The position numbers and the translations under genes were made by a program. Positions 9,541-19,015 of a stretch of DNA of 64,000 nucleotides are shown piece after piece (the stretch's first letter is position 1; each line of letters opens with the position of its first letter). The notes below the pieces were generated by a model. It was not told the DNA's origin and made no database searches. It saw only the letters and a list, made by a program, of their open reading frames with translations. The stretch comes from VRUE01 sp963844395 (GTDB lineage Bacteria > Actinomycetota > Thermoleophilia > Solirubrobacterales > 70-9). Where the stretch lies: the NCBI GenBank assembly GCA_963844395.1, contig CAWJNX010000002.1:434001-498000 (forward strand), in the 5' to 3' direction.

Positions 9541-12500
9541 ATGCTGATACCCAGGCGCAGGGCAAGGCAGATTACCTTTTCGCTCGTGCTGCTCGGCTCG
9601 TCCTGGCTGACGCTTGCGGGCATCGTTTCGACTTCGATGGCCGCTTCCGATCCTCAGCCGGAAGCAGCGTTTATTCCCGGGCGCTACATCGTCGTTTTCA
9701 ACGATTCGGTCGATCATCCCGGCAACGTTGCCGAAGCGCAGACTGAGCAGCATGGTGGAGGTCTTACTTCCGTCTACCGGTACGCCCTGAAGGGTTACGC
9801 AGCGAAGCTTTCCAAGGGAGCCGTGACCGCGCTGCGAAGCGACCCCAGGGTTGCCTACGTGGAGCCCGATGTGAGGGGCAGCCTGATGTCTCAAACCACC
9901 CCCACGGGCATCAGCAGGATCGCTGCCCCCAGCAGTAGTGGCATCTTCGACGACAACATCGCCGATGCCGACGTAGCGGTGATCGACAGCGGGATCGCGC
10001 CTTTCCATCCCGACCTGACCGTCGTCTCCTTGATCGACTGCACCACCGGCGAATGCGCCGAGGAAACAGAGGGAGACCGTATAGGTCACGGTACTCATGT
10101 CGGCGGCATCGTCGGCGCCCATGACAACGACTTCGGGGTGGTGGGCGTCGCCCCTGGCGCCAGGCTCTGGAGCATGAAAGTGGCCGATGACGAAGGAGGG
10201 GTCACACTGTCCGCTTACATAGCCGCGGTCGATTGGGTGACCGCCCATGCGGATCAGATCGAGGTCGCCAACGCGAGTCTCGGCATAGGAGCGTCCCAGG
10301 CCGCCACCGAAGCGGTTCAGGCCTCGGTTGACGCAGGCGTCGTGCACGTGGCCTCCGCGGGCAACGCCGCATCAGAGCTGAAAAGCGCCGTCCCAGCCAG
10401 CATCCCCGACGTCATCGCGGTCTCCGCTCTTGCCGATTACGACGGTGGGCCAGGAGGGAAAGGCAGCCCGACTTGCGCCGATCGGGGGCCCGACGACACG
10501 CTTGCCACGTTCAGCAACTGGGGAAGCGCAATCGACATCATCGCTCCGGGGGTCTGTATCTACTCGACAGTGCCCGAGAGTGCGGGAGGATACGCATTCG
10601 CAAGCGGCACCTCGATGGCATCCCCCTATGTCGCGGGGGCGGCAGCGTTGCTGGCCAGCGACTCGGGTCCGTCCAGCTTTTCGCAGCCGGAATCGCGAAA
10701 AGACGTGGAAGCGATTCGGAGCGCGCTCATCAGCGAGGGAAGCTTCAACTGGACCGACACCTCCGGAGACGGGATCCAGGAGCCGCTTCTGCAGCTGAGC
10801 GATAAAGAAATGTTCAATTTCCTCGGCAGGCCGATGGCGTATACCGAAGCGCCCTCCGGCGTCAGCGGGTCCAAAGCGACGCTCCGCGGCAGGGTTTACC
10901 GGAGGGGTTTCAGCACCACCTATCAATTCGAATATGGCCTCACCACCGCCTACGGCTCCAAAGCTCCCGCATCGCCGAAAGGCATTGAATCGGGCAGCGA
11001 AGCCGTCGCGGCCCCCCTCGAAGGCCTCCCCCCGAGCACCACCTACCACTACCGGGTCGTCGCCACCAACTCCCAGGGCACGAGCTACGGCAACGACGAA
11101 ACCTTCACCACCTGGGGTAGCTGGTCCCTGCAATCCACCCCCAACCCGGCCCAGCCGCTGACCGAAGCGAGGTTCGAAAACGTCTCCTGCCCCTCCTCGA
11201 CCTCCTGCCTGGCGGTCGGCGAAAACAAGCAGAAAGGCAACGGCTACTTCGCCGCCTGGAACGGTTCCAACTGGGAAAGCCTGGTGGGCTTCAGCCCCGC
11301 CGATGTCAACCGCGGCGTCTCCTGCGTCGCGACGACCTGCAGGACCGTCAGCCAGCAAGGCAGCACCCTGTTCTCTGAAGCCTGGAGCGAATCGGCGGGC
11401 AAATGGTCCTTTGCCTCCTACAAATCCCTGCCTCAACCCGCAGAAGCCACCGCAGCCAAGCTGCGCGACATCTCCTGCACCTCCGCCTCGGCCTGCACCG
11501 CGGTCGGCTCCTACGTCAAAGAAGGCAAAACCAAGACCCTGGCCGAGCGCTGGAACGGCAGCTCCTGGTCGATCCAGACGACCCCCAACCCCGAAGCGGG
11601 CAACGCCGAACTGATCGGCGTCTCCTGCGAGTCGGCGACCTCCTGCACCGCGGTCGGCAAACAGGGCTTGGCCTCCTACGCGATGCGCTGGAACGGCAGC
11701 TCGTGGACGGCGACCTCGACCCCCAGCCCCGCCGGTGCGATCGAAACCGACCTGCAGAAAGTCTCCTGCACCTCGGCCGGCTTCTGCATGGCCGCCGGTG
11801 CCTTCAAGGAAAGCGAAAAAAACAAGAAGACCCTGGCCTTGAAATGGAACGGCTCGGCCTGGTCGATCGCCACCACCCCCAACCCGGCGACCAACTACGG
11901 CGCCATCCTGAGCGGCGTCTCCTGCGCCTCCTCCACCTCCTGCACGGCTGTCGGTCGCTACGTCAGCGCCGCCACGGCCCCCTACGAAGCCTGGGCCACC
12001 GAAGAAAAAACCCTGACCCTCTCCTGGGGCGGCTCCGAATGGGCGATCCAGTCCTCCCCCAACCCCGAAGGCAAGAAATTCTCGATGCTGAACGGCGTTT
12101 CCTGCAGCGCCGCGGCCGCCTGCACGGCGGTGGGCAGCGCCGGACTCTCCAAAAGCGGGGAAATGGTGACGCTGGGGGAGCGCTGGAACGGCAGCTCCTG
12201 GTCCCTGCAATCCACCCCCAACCCGGCCCAGCCGCTGACCGAAGCGAGGTTCGAAAACGTCTCCTGCCCCTCCTCGACCTCCTGCCTGGCGGTCGGCGAA
12301 AACAAGCAGAAAGGCAACGGCTACTTCGCCGCCTGGAACGGTTCCAACTGGGAAAGCCTGGTGGGCTTCAGCCCCGCCGATGTCAACCGCGGCGTCTCCT
12401 GCGTCGCGACGACCTGCAGGACCGTCAGCCAGCAAGGCAGCACCCTGTTCTCTGAAGCCTGGAGCGAATCGGCGGGCAAATGGTCCTTTGCCTCCTACAA

Positions 12501-13269
12501 ATCCCTGCCTCAACCCGCAGAAGCCACCGCAGCCAAGCTGCGCGACATCTCCTGCACCTCCGCCTCGGCCTGCACCGCGGTCGGCTCCTACGTCAAAGAA
12601 GGCAAAACCAAGACCCTGGCCGAGCGCTGGAACGGCAGCTCCTGGTCGATCCAGACGACCCCCAACCCCGAAGCGGGCAACGCCGAACTGATCGGCGTCT
12701 CCTGCGAGTCGGCGACCTCCTGCACCGCGGTCGGCAAACAGGGCTTGGCCTCCTACGCGATGCGCTGGAACGGCAGCTCGTGGACGGCGACCTCGACCCC
12801 CAGCCCCGCCGGTGCGATCGAAACCGACCTGCAGAAAGTCTCCTGCACCTCGGCCGGCTTCTGCATGGCCGCCGGTGCCTTCAAGGAAAGCGAAAAAAAC
12901 AAGAAGACCCTGGCCTTGAAATGGAACGGCTCGGCCTGGTCGATCGCCACCACCCCCAACCCGGCGACCAACTACGGCGCCATCCTGAGCGGCGTCTCCT
13001 GCGCCTCCTCCACCTCCTGCACGGCTGTCGGTCGCTACGTCAGCGCCGCCACGGCCCCCTACGAAGCCTGGGCCACCGAAGAAAAAACCCTGACCCTCTC
13101 CTGGGGCGGCTCCGAATGGGCGATCCAGTCCTCCCCCAACCCCGAAGGCAAGAAATTCTCGATGCTGAACGGCGTTTCCTGCAGCGCCGCGGCCGCCTGC
13201 ACGGCGGTGGGCAGCGCCGGACTCTCCAAAAGCGGGGAAATGGTGACGCTGGGGGAGCGGTATCAGTGA
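9541..13269 (+). CDS. Secreted subtilisin-like serine protease with duplicated C-terminal repeat module
   Basis: I choose the ATG at 9541 because a strong Shine-Dalgarno (GAGGAGGGA, 9527-9535) lies just upstream and a standard signal peptide follows (RRRARQ, hydrophobic core, SMAA). A GTG at 9475, also with a Shine-Dalgarno, is an alternative that adds 22 residues. Domains in order: inhibitor I9 propeptide (about 40-120); peptidase S8 domain with catalytic Asp149 (AVIDSG), His183 (GHGTHV) and Ser358 (GTSMASP); fibronectin-III-like domain (about 445-525); then two 359-residue blocks of seven W...C-x4/5-C units each. The blocks probably form two seven-bladed beta-propellers (inference). The enzyme is expected to be exported and self-processed. 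Its TGA overlaps a possible GTG of the next gene. Confidence 0.9.
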   Translation: MLIPRRRARQITFSLVLLGSSWLTLAGIVSTSMAASDPQPEAAFIPGRYIVVFNDSVDHPGNVAEAQTEQHGGGLTSVYRYALKGYAAKLSKGAVTALRSDPRVAYVEPDVRGSLMSQTTPTGISRIAAPSSSGIFDDNIADADVAVIDSGIAPFHPDLTVVSLIDCTTGECAEETEGDRIGHGTHVGGIVGAHDNDFGVVGVAPGARLWSMKVADDEGGVTLSAYIAAVDWVTAHADQIEVANASLGIGASQAATEAVQASVDAGVVHVASAGNAASELKSAVPASIPDVIAVSALADYDGGPGGKGSPTCADRGPDDTLATFSNWGSAIDIIAPGVCIYSTVPESAGGYAFASGTSMASPYVAGAAALLASDSGPSSFSQPESRKDVEAIRSALISEGSFNWTDTSGDGIQEPLLQLSDKEMFNFLGRPMAYTEAPSGVSGSKATLRGRVYRRGFSTTYQFEYGLTTAYGSKAPASPKGIESGSEAVAAPLEGLPPSTTYHYRVVATNSQGTSYGNDETFTTWGSWSLQSTPNPAQPLTEARFENVSCPSSTSCLAVGENKQKGNGYFAAWNGSNWESLVGFSPADVNRGVSCVATTCRTVSQQGSTLFSEAWSESAGKWSFASYKSLPQPAEATAAKLRDISCTSASACTAVGSYVKEGKTKTLAERWNGSSWSIQTTPNPEAGNAELIGVSCESATSCTAVGKQGLASYAMRWNGSSWTATSTPSPAGAIETDLQKVSCTSAGFCMAAGAFKESEKNKKTLALKWNGSAWSIATTPNPATNYGAILSGVSCASSTSCTAVGRYVSAATAPYEAWATEEKTLTLSWGGSEWAIQSSPNPEGKKFSMLNGVSCSAAAACTAVGSAGLSKSGEMVTLGERWNGSSWSLQSTPNPAQPLTEARFENVSCPSSTSCLAVGENKQKGNGYFAAWNGSNWESLVGFSPADVNRGVSCVATTCRTVSQQGSTLFSEAWSESAGKWSFASYKSLPQPAEATAAKLRDISCTSASACTAVGSYVKEGKTKTLAERWNGSSWSIQTTPNPEAGNAELIGVSCESATSCTAVGKQGLASYAMRWNGSSWTATSTPSPAGAIETDLQKVSCTSAGFCMAAGAFKESEKNKKTLALKWNGSAWSIATTPNPATNYGAILSGVSCASSTSCTAVGRYVSAATAPYEAWATEEKTLTLSWGGSEWAIQSSPNPEGKKFSMLNGVSCSAAAACTAVGSAGLSKSGEMVTLGERYQ
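11121..13259 (+). repeat. Tandem 1077-bp direct repeat inside the subtilase gene
   Basis: The segment 11121-12182 recurs at 12198-13259 with a 1077-bp (359-codon) period. Every stretch I compared is identical, including third codon positions, and both copies translate to the same residues up to the final GER. Each copy holds seven sub-repeats of about 45-60 aa that begin with W and carry a Cys pair. Perfect identity over about 1.06 kb means a very recent duplication, ongoing gene conversion or an assembly artefact. Confidence 0.9.
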
Positions 13270-13319
13270 TCAGTCAACCCTTGGCCGCCGCCCTCGGGGT
13301 GAAAAGACCGGAGGCTGAT

Positions 13320-16300
13320 GTGATAAGTGAGTCGATTCGTCGGACTTCAGGAGCGCTCGCGCTTGCTGCAACAATCTTAGCGACTCTACTGTTGCCGGGG
13401 GCGGTTTCCGCCCACCCTGGGCACGCACACCCCACTCCCGACTTCGACGGCCGCTTCCCAGGGATGCCCGATCTCGAGAGCGTTGGCAAGACGACCTATC
13501 GCTTCCTTCCAGCCAGCAAGGAATACGAGGTCCGCGAACCCGGGAAACCGCCTGCCTACATCCACTTCCATCCCGAGCACGGATCCCTCACAGCTGAGGG
13601 GTTCGGGAAAGAGGCTCCGGATGAAATAGTCGCGTACGGCGAGGAAAGCCCGCTGCCGGATAAAGAGCTGCAGCCGATCTGTCGTACTTCCGGTAACCGC
13701 ATCGTCGCCGTGCATGTATTCCCAAAAACACCGGATCCGAAAATCTGGCCCTATCCGGGAACCTACTTTCCCGAAACCGGTCCGGAGGACATCAGGAAGA
13801 TCATGCGCCAGATGACCTGGAAGATCAACGACCAGGCGCTCAAATCCAACGGAGGCGGGGCCGGCCGCAAACTGGCTGTGGACTGCGATGCCTCGGGCAA
13901 TATCGCCGTCCACGAGCTTGCGACCGAAGGCGACGGCATCAACGAGTCTTACGTCCCGGAAGTTCTAAAAGACGGCAAAGTATTTGCCGAGGGCACACCG
14001 ACCGGCACGGAGGCGGTCAAATACCTGCTCTTTCTGAACTACAACGGCGGCAGCGGGGGCTGTCAAGCGCCGCTGGTCAAAATCGACAGGAAGACCAGCA
14101 ATCCCATAGCCACGACTACCAGCTACGCCATCGCCCAGTACGAAGTCGGCGGCGGGTGCACCTTGCACGAGCTTTTCCATGCCCTCGGCGCCGTGCAGCC
14201 GACAGCGCCCTTTGCCACGGCCGGGGGCCACTGCTACGACGGGGCCGACGTCATGTGTTATGACGACACTTTCGGTGAAAATCCCGCTTACCAGAATTTG
14301 GGCGGGTGTCCTGGATTGACCGAAGAACCCCTGGACTGCAACTACGACTCCTATTTCAACGCTTGGCCGGCGCCTTCGAACTGGCTGGCCACGCACTGGA
14401 ATATCGCCGGCCCGGAGAATCCGTTCGTGGTGGAGGTGCCGACGGCAAACGCCCCGACCGCTGCGGTCAGTGAAATAGCAAATGTGAAAGAAACCGAAGC
14501 GGAACTCGTCGGCTCTCTCAACGCTCATGGATCGGCCACGACCTACCATTTCGAGTACGTCAAAGACGCCACCTACCAGTTGGATCAGCCAAATGGCTTC
14601 AAACGCGCCACCAGCACGCCTGCAACCAGCGGCGGCTCGGGATCGCTGAACGTATCGGTAAAAGAAACGATCAAAAACCTCAGTGCCAGCACCACCTATC
14701 ACGTTAGGATCGTTGCGGCGAGCGCCCAGGGCACGAGCTTTGGGCAGGATGTGACGTTTACGACTAAATCGCCGCCTGTGGTGCCACCACCCGGAGTCAC
14801 TACGGGGGCAGCCTCAGTGGCTGGGACCACGGCGACGCTCAGCGGTTTGGTCGATACGCATGGGACCGGACATAGATACCTTGCCGCATTTGAATACAGC
14901 ACCACGGCTGGCTCTGGCACTGGAGAAAAAGGCGGGACCGTCCTGATCAATTGGGACTCTGCGGAACTTCCGGAGTACCCGCATTACTTTTCCACCCAAG
15001 ATCCGGTTGCGGTGAGTGGCGTGGTTGAAGGACTGGAACCTGAGCGGAAATATTACTACCGGATAGGTGCAGCCGATTTGGATCCCCCATATGCGGTCGT
15101 CTGGGGAGAAGAAAAAATGTTCGAAACGGAGTATTCGGCTCCAATCATAAAAAACGTATCGGCTGACCCAGCGGAAGCCACTGAAACGACGTTACGTGCA
15201 ACCGTCAATCCTGTTGGCCTCAATACCACCTACCATTTCGAGTATCTGAGCGAGCCTGAATTCCAGGCCAAAGGGTGGGCAGGCGCTACAAGCGTTCCTT
15301 CCTCACCTAAAGGCATAGGCGCCGGTACCCAGGGAGTCAAAGTCAGCGAGCCAGTCAGCGGTCTCAAATCGAGCACTACCTACCGTTTCCGAGTGGTCGC
15401 GGTGAATTCCATCGGGACCACTGCGGTGGACGGGGGGACGTTCACCACGTTGGGCTCCTGGTCCCTGCAGTCCACCTCCAACCCGCCCCCGCCGCCGACC
15501 GAAACGAGGTTCGAGAACGTCTCCTGCGCCTCCTCGACCTCCTGCATGGCGGTCGGCCACAACGCGGAGCGAGGCAGCGGCTACGTCGCCGCCTGGAACG
15601 GCACTCAGTGGGAAGGCAAGACTGGCGGCAACATCCAAGGCAAAAACGGCGAATACGGCGTCTCCTGCATCGCGACGACCTGCAGGACCGTGGGCTGGGG
15701 CAGCGGCCTCTATAGCGGCGGCCTTGTGTCGGACGTGTGGACCGAATCGGGCGGCAAATGGTCTCGGACGGCGCTCCAGTCCCTGCCCAAACCCGAAGGA
15801 GCAACCGACGTCAAGCTGCGCGACATCTCCTGCAGCTCCGCCTCGGCCTGCACCGCGGTCGGCTCCTACGTTAAAGAAGGCAAAACCAAGACCCTGGCCA
15901 AGCGCTGGAACGGCAGCTCCTGGTCGATCCAGACGACCCCCAACCCCGAAGCGGGCGATGCACAGCTGCTCGGCGTCTCCTGCGAGGCGGTCAACTCCTG
16001 CACCGCCGTCGGCAAGCAGGGCACCAGCTCCTACGCGATGCGCTGGAACGGCAGCTCGTGGACGGCCACCTCGACTCCCAGCCCCGCTGGTGCGGTCGAA
16101 AGCGACCTGCAGAAAGTCTCCTGCACCTCGGCGAGCTTCTGCATGGCCGCCGGCAGCTTCAAGGAAAGCGGCAAAAACAAGAAGACCCTGGCGCTGAAGT
16201 GGAACGGCTCGGCCTGGTCGGTCGCCACCACCCCCAATCCGGCGACCAACTACGGCGCCTCGCTGCTCGGGATCTCGTGCGCCTCCTCGACCTCCTGCTC

Positions 16301-17624
16301 GGCCGTGGGGCGCTACGTCAGCGCCGCCACGATCCCATCCGAACTGTGGGCCACCGAAGAAAAGACACTCGCCCTGTCTTGGAACGGCTCGCAATGGTCG
16401 ATCCAGTCCTCGCCCAATCCCGAAGGCAAGAAATTCTCCCTTCTAAACGACGTCTCCTGCAGCGCCGCTGCCGCGTGCACCGCGGTCGGCAGCGCCGCGC
16501 CCGCCAAAAACGGGGAAATGGTGACGCTGGGGGAGCGCTGGAACGGCAGCTCCTGGTCCCTGCAGTCCACCTCCAACCCGCCCCCGCCGCCGACCGCGGC
16601 GAGGTTCGAGAACGTCTCTTGCGCCTCCTCGACCTCCTGCCTGGCGGTCGGCCACAACGCGGTGCAAGGCAAAGGCTACGTCGCCGCCTGGAACGGCACT
16701 CAGTGGGAAAGCAAGGGCGGCAACATCCAAGGCAAAAACGGCGAATACGGCGTCTCCTGCATCGCGACGACCTGCAGGACCGTGGGCCGGGTCGGCGGCA
16801 CCCTGTGGTCAGACGTCTGGACCGAATCGGGCGGCAAATGGTCCTATACGACCTACCAGATGCTGTTTCCACCCGAAGGAGGCAGCGAAGCCAAGCTGCA
16901 CGACATCTCCTGCACCTCCAGCTCGGCCTGCACCGCGGTCGGCTCCTACGTCAAAGAAGGCAAAACCAAGACCCTGGCCCAGCGCTGGAACGGCAGCTCC
17001 TGGTCGATCCAGACCACCCCCAACCCCGAAGCGGGCAACGCCGAGCTGATCGGCGTCTCCTGCGACTCGGCCAGCTCCTGCACCGCGGTCGGCAAGCAGG
17101 GCTTGGCCTCCTACGCGATGCGCTGGAACGGGAGCTCGTGGACGGCCACCTCGATTCCCAGTCCCGCCGGCGCGGTCGAAAGCGACCTGCAGAAAGTCTC
17201 CTGCACCTCGGCCAGCTTCTGCATGGCCGCCGGCAGCTTCGACGAAAGCGGCAACAAGAAGACCCTGGCCTTGCAATGGAACGGCTCGGCCTGGTCGCTC
17301 GCCACCACCCCCAACCCGGCGACCAACTATGGCGCCACCCTGCGCGGCGTCTCCTGCGCCTCCGCCACTTCCTGCACGGCGGTGGGTCGCTACGTCAGCG
17401 CATCTCCAGTCGAGGCAGAATTCTGGGTCAGCGAAGAAAAGACCCTTGCCATGTCTTGGAACGGCTCGCAGTGGTCGATTCGCTTCTCGCCCAATCCCGA
17501 AGGCAAGAAATTCTCCGACTTAAACGGCGTCTCCTGCAGCGCCACCGCCGTCTGCACGGCGGTGGGCGGCGCCATGCCAGCCGGCAAAGGGGAAATGGTG
17601 ACGCTGGGGGAGCGGTATCAGTAA
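13320..17624 (+). CDS. Secreted HExxH metalloprotease-like protein with Fn3 and duplicated repeat modules
   Basis: The open frame extends far upstream, but the GTG at 13320 has GGAGG six bases before it and begins a clean signal peptide (ISESIRRTSG, hydrophobic core, GAVSAHPG). That gives 1434 aa. Residues about 40-370 form the catalytic part, with H283-E-L-F-H287-A-L-G, a zincin motif; a third ligand is not certain, although 'GGHCYDGADVMCYDD' follows as in some metzincins. Three fibronectin-III-like domains follow (about 375-715). The rest is two blocks of seven W...C-x5-C units homologous to those of the upstream protease but diverged from each other. It is likely co-expressed with that protease as extracellular degradative enzymes. 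Confidence 0.82.
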   Translation: MISESIRRTSGALALAATILATLLLPGAVSAHPGHAHPTPDFDGRFPGMPDLESVGKTTYRFLPASKEYEVREPGKPPAYIHFHPEHGSLTAEGFGKEAPDEIVAYGEESPLPDKELQPICRTSGNRIVAVHVFPKTPDPKIWPYPGTYFPETGPEDIRKIMRQMTWKINDQALKSNGGGAGRKLAVDCDASGNIAVHELATEGDGINESYVPEVLKDGKVFAEGTPTGTEAVKYLLFLNYNGGSGGCQAPLVKIDRKTSNPIATTTSYAIAQYEVGGGCTLHELFHALGAVQPTAPFATAGGHCYDGADVMCYDDTFGENPAYQNLGGCPGLTEEPLDCNYDSYFNAWPAPSNWLATHWNIAGPENPFVVEVPTANAPTAAVSEIANVKETEAELVGSLNAHGSATTYHFEYVKDATYQLDQPNGFKRATSTPATSGGSGSLNVSVKETIKNLSASTTYHVRIVAASAQGTSFGQDVTFTTKSPPVVPPPGVTTGAASVAGTTATLSGLVDTHGTGHRYLAAFEYSTTAGSGTGEKGGTVLINWDSAELPEYPHYFSTQDPVAVSGVVEGLEPERKYYYRIGAADLDPPYAVVWGEEKMFETEYSAPIIKNVSADPAEATETTLRATVNPVGLNTTYHFEYLSEPEFQAKGWAGATSVPSSPKGIGAGTQGVKVSEPVSGLKSSTTYRFRVVAVNSIGTTAVDGGTFTTLGSWSLQSTSNPPPPPTETRFENVSCASSTSCMAVGHNAERGSGYVAAWNGTQWEGKTGGNIQGKNGEYGVSCIATTCRTVGWGSGLYSGGLVSDVWTESGGKWSRTALQSLPKPEGATDVKLRDISCSSASACTAVGSYVKEGKTKTLAKRWNGSSWSIQTTPNPEAGDAQLLGVSCEAVNSCTAVGKQGTSSYAMRWNGSSWTATSTPSPAGAVESDLQKVSCTSASFCMAAGSFKESGKNKKTLALKWNGSAWSVATTPNPATNYGASLLGISCASSTSCSAVGRYVSAATIPSELWATEEKTLALSWNGSQWSIQSSPNPEGKKFSLLNDVSCSAAAACTAVGSAAPAKNGEMVTLGERWNGSSWSLQSTSNPPPPPTAARFENVSCASSTSCLAVGHNAVQGKGYVAAWNGTQWESKGGNIQGKNGEYGVSCIATTCRTVGRVGGTLWSDVWTESGGKWSYTTYQMLFPPEGGSEAKLHDISCTSSSACTAVGSYVKEGKTKTLAQRWNGSSWSIQTTPNPEAGNAELIGVSCDSASSCTAVGKQGLASYAMRWNGSSWTATSIPSPAGAVESDLQKVSCTSASFCMAAGSFDESGNKKTLALQWNGSAWSLATTPNPATNYGATLRGVSCASATSCTAVGRYVSASPVEAEFWVSEEKTLAMSWNGSQWSIRFSPNPEGKKFSDLNGVSCSATAVCTAVGGAMPAGKGEMVTLGERYQ
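15457..17616 (+). repeat. Diverged tandem repeat module (2 x seven Cys/Trp units)
   Basis: The two blocks, roughly 15457-16540 and 16541-17616, encode the same seven-unit pattern as 11121-13259 (units start 'WSLQST', 'WSIQTT', 'WTAT'; Cys pairs as VSC-x4/5-C). They carry many substitutions between copies, in contrast to the identical copies in the neighbouring gene. The two proteases therefore share a module at different stages of divergence. Confidence 0.75.
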
Positions 17625-17678
17625 TCTGGTCAGGGAAGGGTAAGGCGATGACCCAGTCGCTCGGACTGATTCCCATGT

Positions 17679-18011
17679 TTGCTGGCAAACGCTGTCGTTC
17701 TTCGGCAAGTGCAATGGCCGCGGGACCGGCAGCGTGTATTGGCTGTGCCGCGAGCCGACTACGACAACCCGCCTGACTCCTTGGTCTACCTCGGGAACGC
17801 CCTGCGGGCGCTGAGAGAAGATCGGAGTGTGAAACAGATCGCGAAACTGGGTGGGGCCGCCGATGCGACGGAGAGTCAGGTCAGCGACATCGAGCGGGCG
17901 CAGAACAATCCCGGCTGGGTTCTGACCGCTCCTCTCCTCAGTGGCCTCTATGCGACGGTGGGCGACTTGGCGGATGCCAACGGTCGCGCTGAACGCGGCA
18001 AGCTGGACTAG
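17679..18011 (+). CDS. Small XRE-like helix-turn-helix protein
   Basis: The C-terminal 75 residues fit a degenerate XRE/Cro fold: 'LGNALRALREDRSVKQIAKL', a turn, then 'ESQVSDIERAQNNPGW' in place of the recognition-helix motif. The start is unsure: TTG at 17679 gives 110 aa, while the GTG at 17745 begins directly at 'PRADYDNPPDSLVYLG', which looks more like the usual N-terminus of such proteins. No good Shine-Dalgarno precedes either. It may regulate transcription; the target is unknown. The weak start and odd helix spacing leave decay possible. Confidence 0.55.
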   Translation: MLANAVVLRQVQWPRDRQRVLAVPRADYDNPPDSLVYLGNALRALREDRSVKQIAKLGGAADATESQVSDIERAQNNPGWVLTAPLLSGLYATVGDLADANGRAERGKLD

Positions 18012-18086
18012 CGAGTCGCCGGATGGCTTCGGTCGTGGAAGGGGACCGAACATCGAGGCCCGATTAAGAAACTAATACTCTCTTTG

Positions 18087-18101
18087 GGTACTGCTAGTAC
18101 C
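18087..18101. promoter_or_regulatory. Perfect palindrome, candidate TetR operator
   Basis: GGTACT-GCT-AGTACC is a perfect 6+6 inverted repeat 30 bp upstream of the TetR gene start. TetR repressors commonly bind such a site in their own promoter, so autoregulation is likely (inference). Confidence 0.55.
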
Positions 18102-18130
18102 TTTAGATTGGTGAAAAGACCGAGAGACGC

Positions 18131-18688
18131 ATGAACCGTCGGTTGCCGCCGGGCTCCCATGGGATCCCGGCCGACATCGTGGCGCGCAATCAGCGCGAAC
18201 GGCTGGTCGCGGCGATGGCCGAGGTCTGCGCCGAGAAGGGGTACGCCGAGGCTTCGGTCGCCGGCGTGGCGAAGCGGGCCGGCGTCTCCTCGGTCACCTT
18301 CTACAAGCAGTTCGCCGGCAAGCGGGACTGCATGCTGGCCGCGCACCGGGAGCTGCTGGGGCGACTGCTGGAGGAGGTCGATCGGGCTTGTGAGGCTGAG
18401 GGTGAGCAGGGAGAGAGGCCGTGGACGGCTCTCCGCACCGCACTGGCCCTGTTCGCCGCCGATCAGCCATCGGCGCGGCTGCTGACCGTCGAGATCCTCG
18501 CCGCTGGGGCGGAAGGGGTGAAGCACCACGACGCGATGGTCGAGGCGCTCGGCCGGCGCATCGGCGCCGAGTGGATTCCGGTCGCGGGCATGCTCGCTCT
18601 GATCGGCAGGCTCGTTATGGCCGGCGAAGCTTCTCGTCTGTCCTCGCTCGAGGACGAGCTCGCGGCCACGCTTTCGTTGCAAAGTTGA
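18131..18688 (+). CDS. TetR-family transcriptional regulator
   Basis: 185 aa. The N-terminal DNA-binding domain is typical: 'RERLVAAMAEVCAEKGYAEA' then 'SVAGVAKRAGVSSVTFYKQF' with the conserved F-Y-x-x-F-x-x-K pattern and K-R-D-C. The C-terminal ligand domain (about 75-185) is helical and variable. A perfect palindrome lies 30 bp upstream. No adjacent exporter or enzyme shares its strand except the small coiled-coil gene that follows, so the regulated pathway is not evident. Confidence 0.85.
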   Translation: MNRRLPPGSHGIPADIVARNQRERLVAAMAEVCAEKGYAEASVAGVAKRAGVSSVTFYKQFAGKRDCMLAAHRELLGRLLEEVDRACEAEGEQGERPWTALRTALALFAADQPSARLLTVEILAAGAEGVKHHDAMVEALGRRIGAEWIPVAGMLALIGRLVMAGEASRLSSLEDELAATLSLQS

Positions 18689-18746
18689 TCCCAAGAATTT
18701 TCGTTGAGCGCAACATTCGCGCTCCGGCAACTTTTAAGCTGCGATC

Positions 18747-18983
18747 ATGGAGGCGATGCGACAGAGCTGGACCGACGATCGGCTGGACGACTTCCGAGCG
18801 GATGTCAACCGGCGCTTCGATGAGGTCGATCGTCGCTTCGACAGGATCGAAGCCGAGTTGCACCGCATCAACGATCGGCTCGATGGCCTGCACCGCACGC
18901 TGACACACGCGATCATCGCCATGACCGGGGGCATCCTTGCCGGTAACGCGGCTCTGGCAGCCTTGATCGTCACCCAGCTGTAG
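18747..18983 (+). CDS. Small coiled-coil protein with C-terminal membrane segment
   Basis: 78 aa. The first 50 residues form heptads ('DDFRADVNRRFDEVDRRFDR', 'IEAELHRINDRLDGL') predicted to make a coiled coil. The last 25 residues (HAIIAMTGGILAGNAALAAL) form one membrane helix. This resembles the small DUF1640/hemolysin-XhlA-like anchored coiled coils. Function unknown; probably a membrane-tethered oligomer. Confidence 0.6.
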   Translation: MEAMRQSWTDDRLDDFRADVNRRFDEVDRRFDRIEAELHRINDRLDGLHRTLTHAIIAMTGGILAGNAALAALIVTQL

Positions 18984-19015
18984 CCGGTCCAGCTTCGGCG
19001 ACCGCGGGCATCGCC

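Noticed and set aside
10372..12513. Long minus-strand open frame opposite the subtilase repeats
   Set aside because: Gly/Arg/Ala-rich shadow of a high-GC gene with periodic sequence; no start signal or domain, and the plus strand has clear protease motifs.
11121..13259. CRISPR or satellite array
   Set aside because: The repeat is a 1077-bp coding module in frame, not short repeats with spacers.
12480..13319. Upstream extension of the metalloprotease frame
   Set aside because: The encoded Arg/Leu-rich peptide is the +1 shadow of the subtilase repeats; a signal peptide and ribosome site place the start at 13320.
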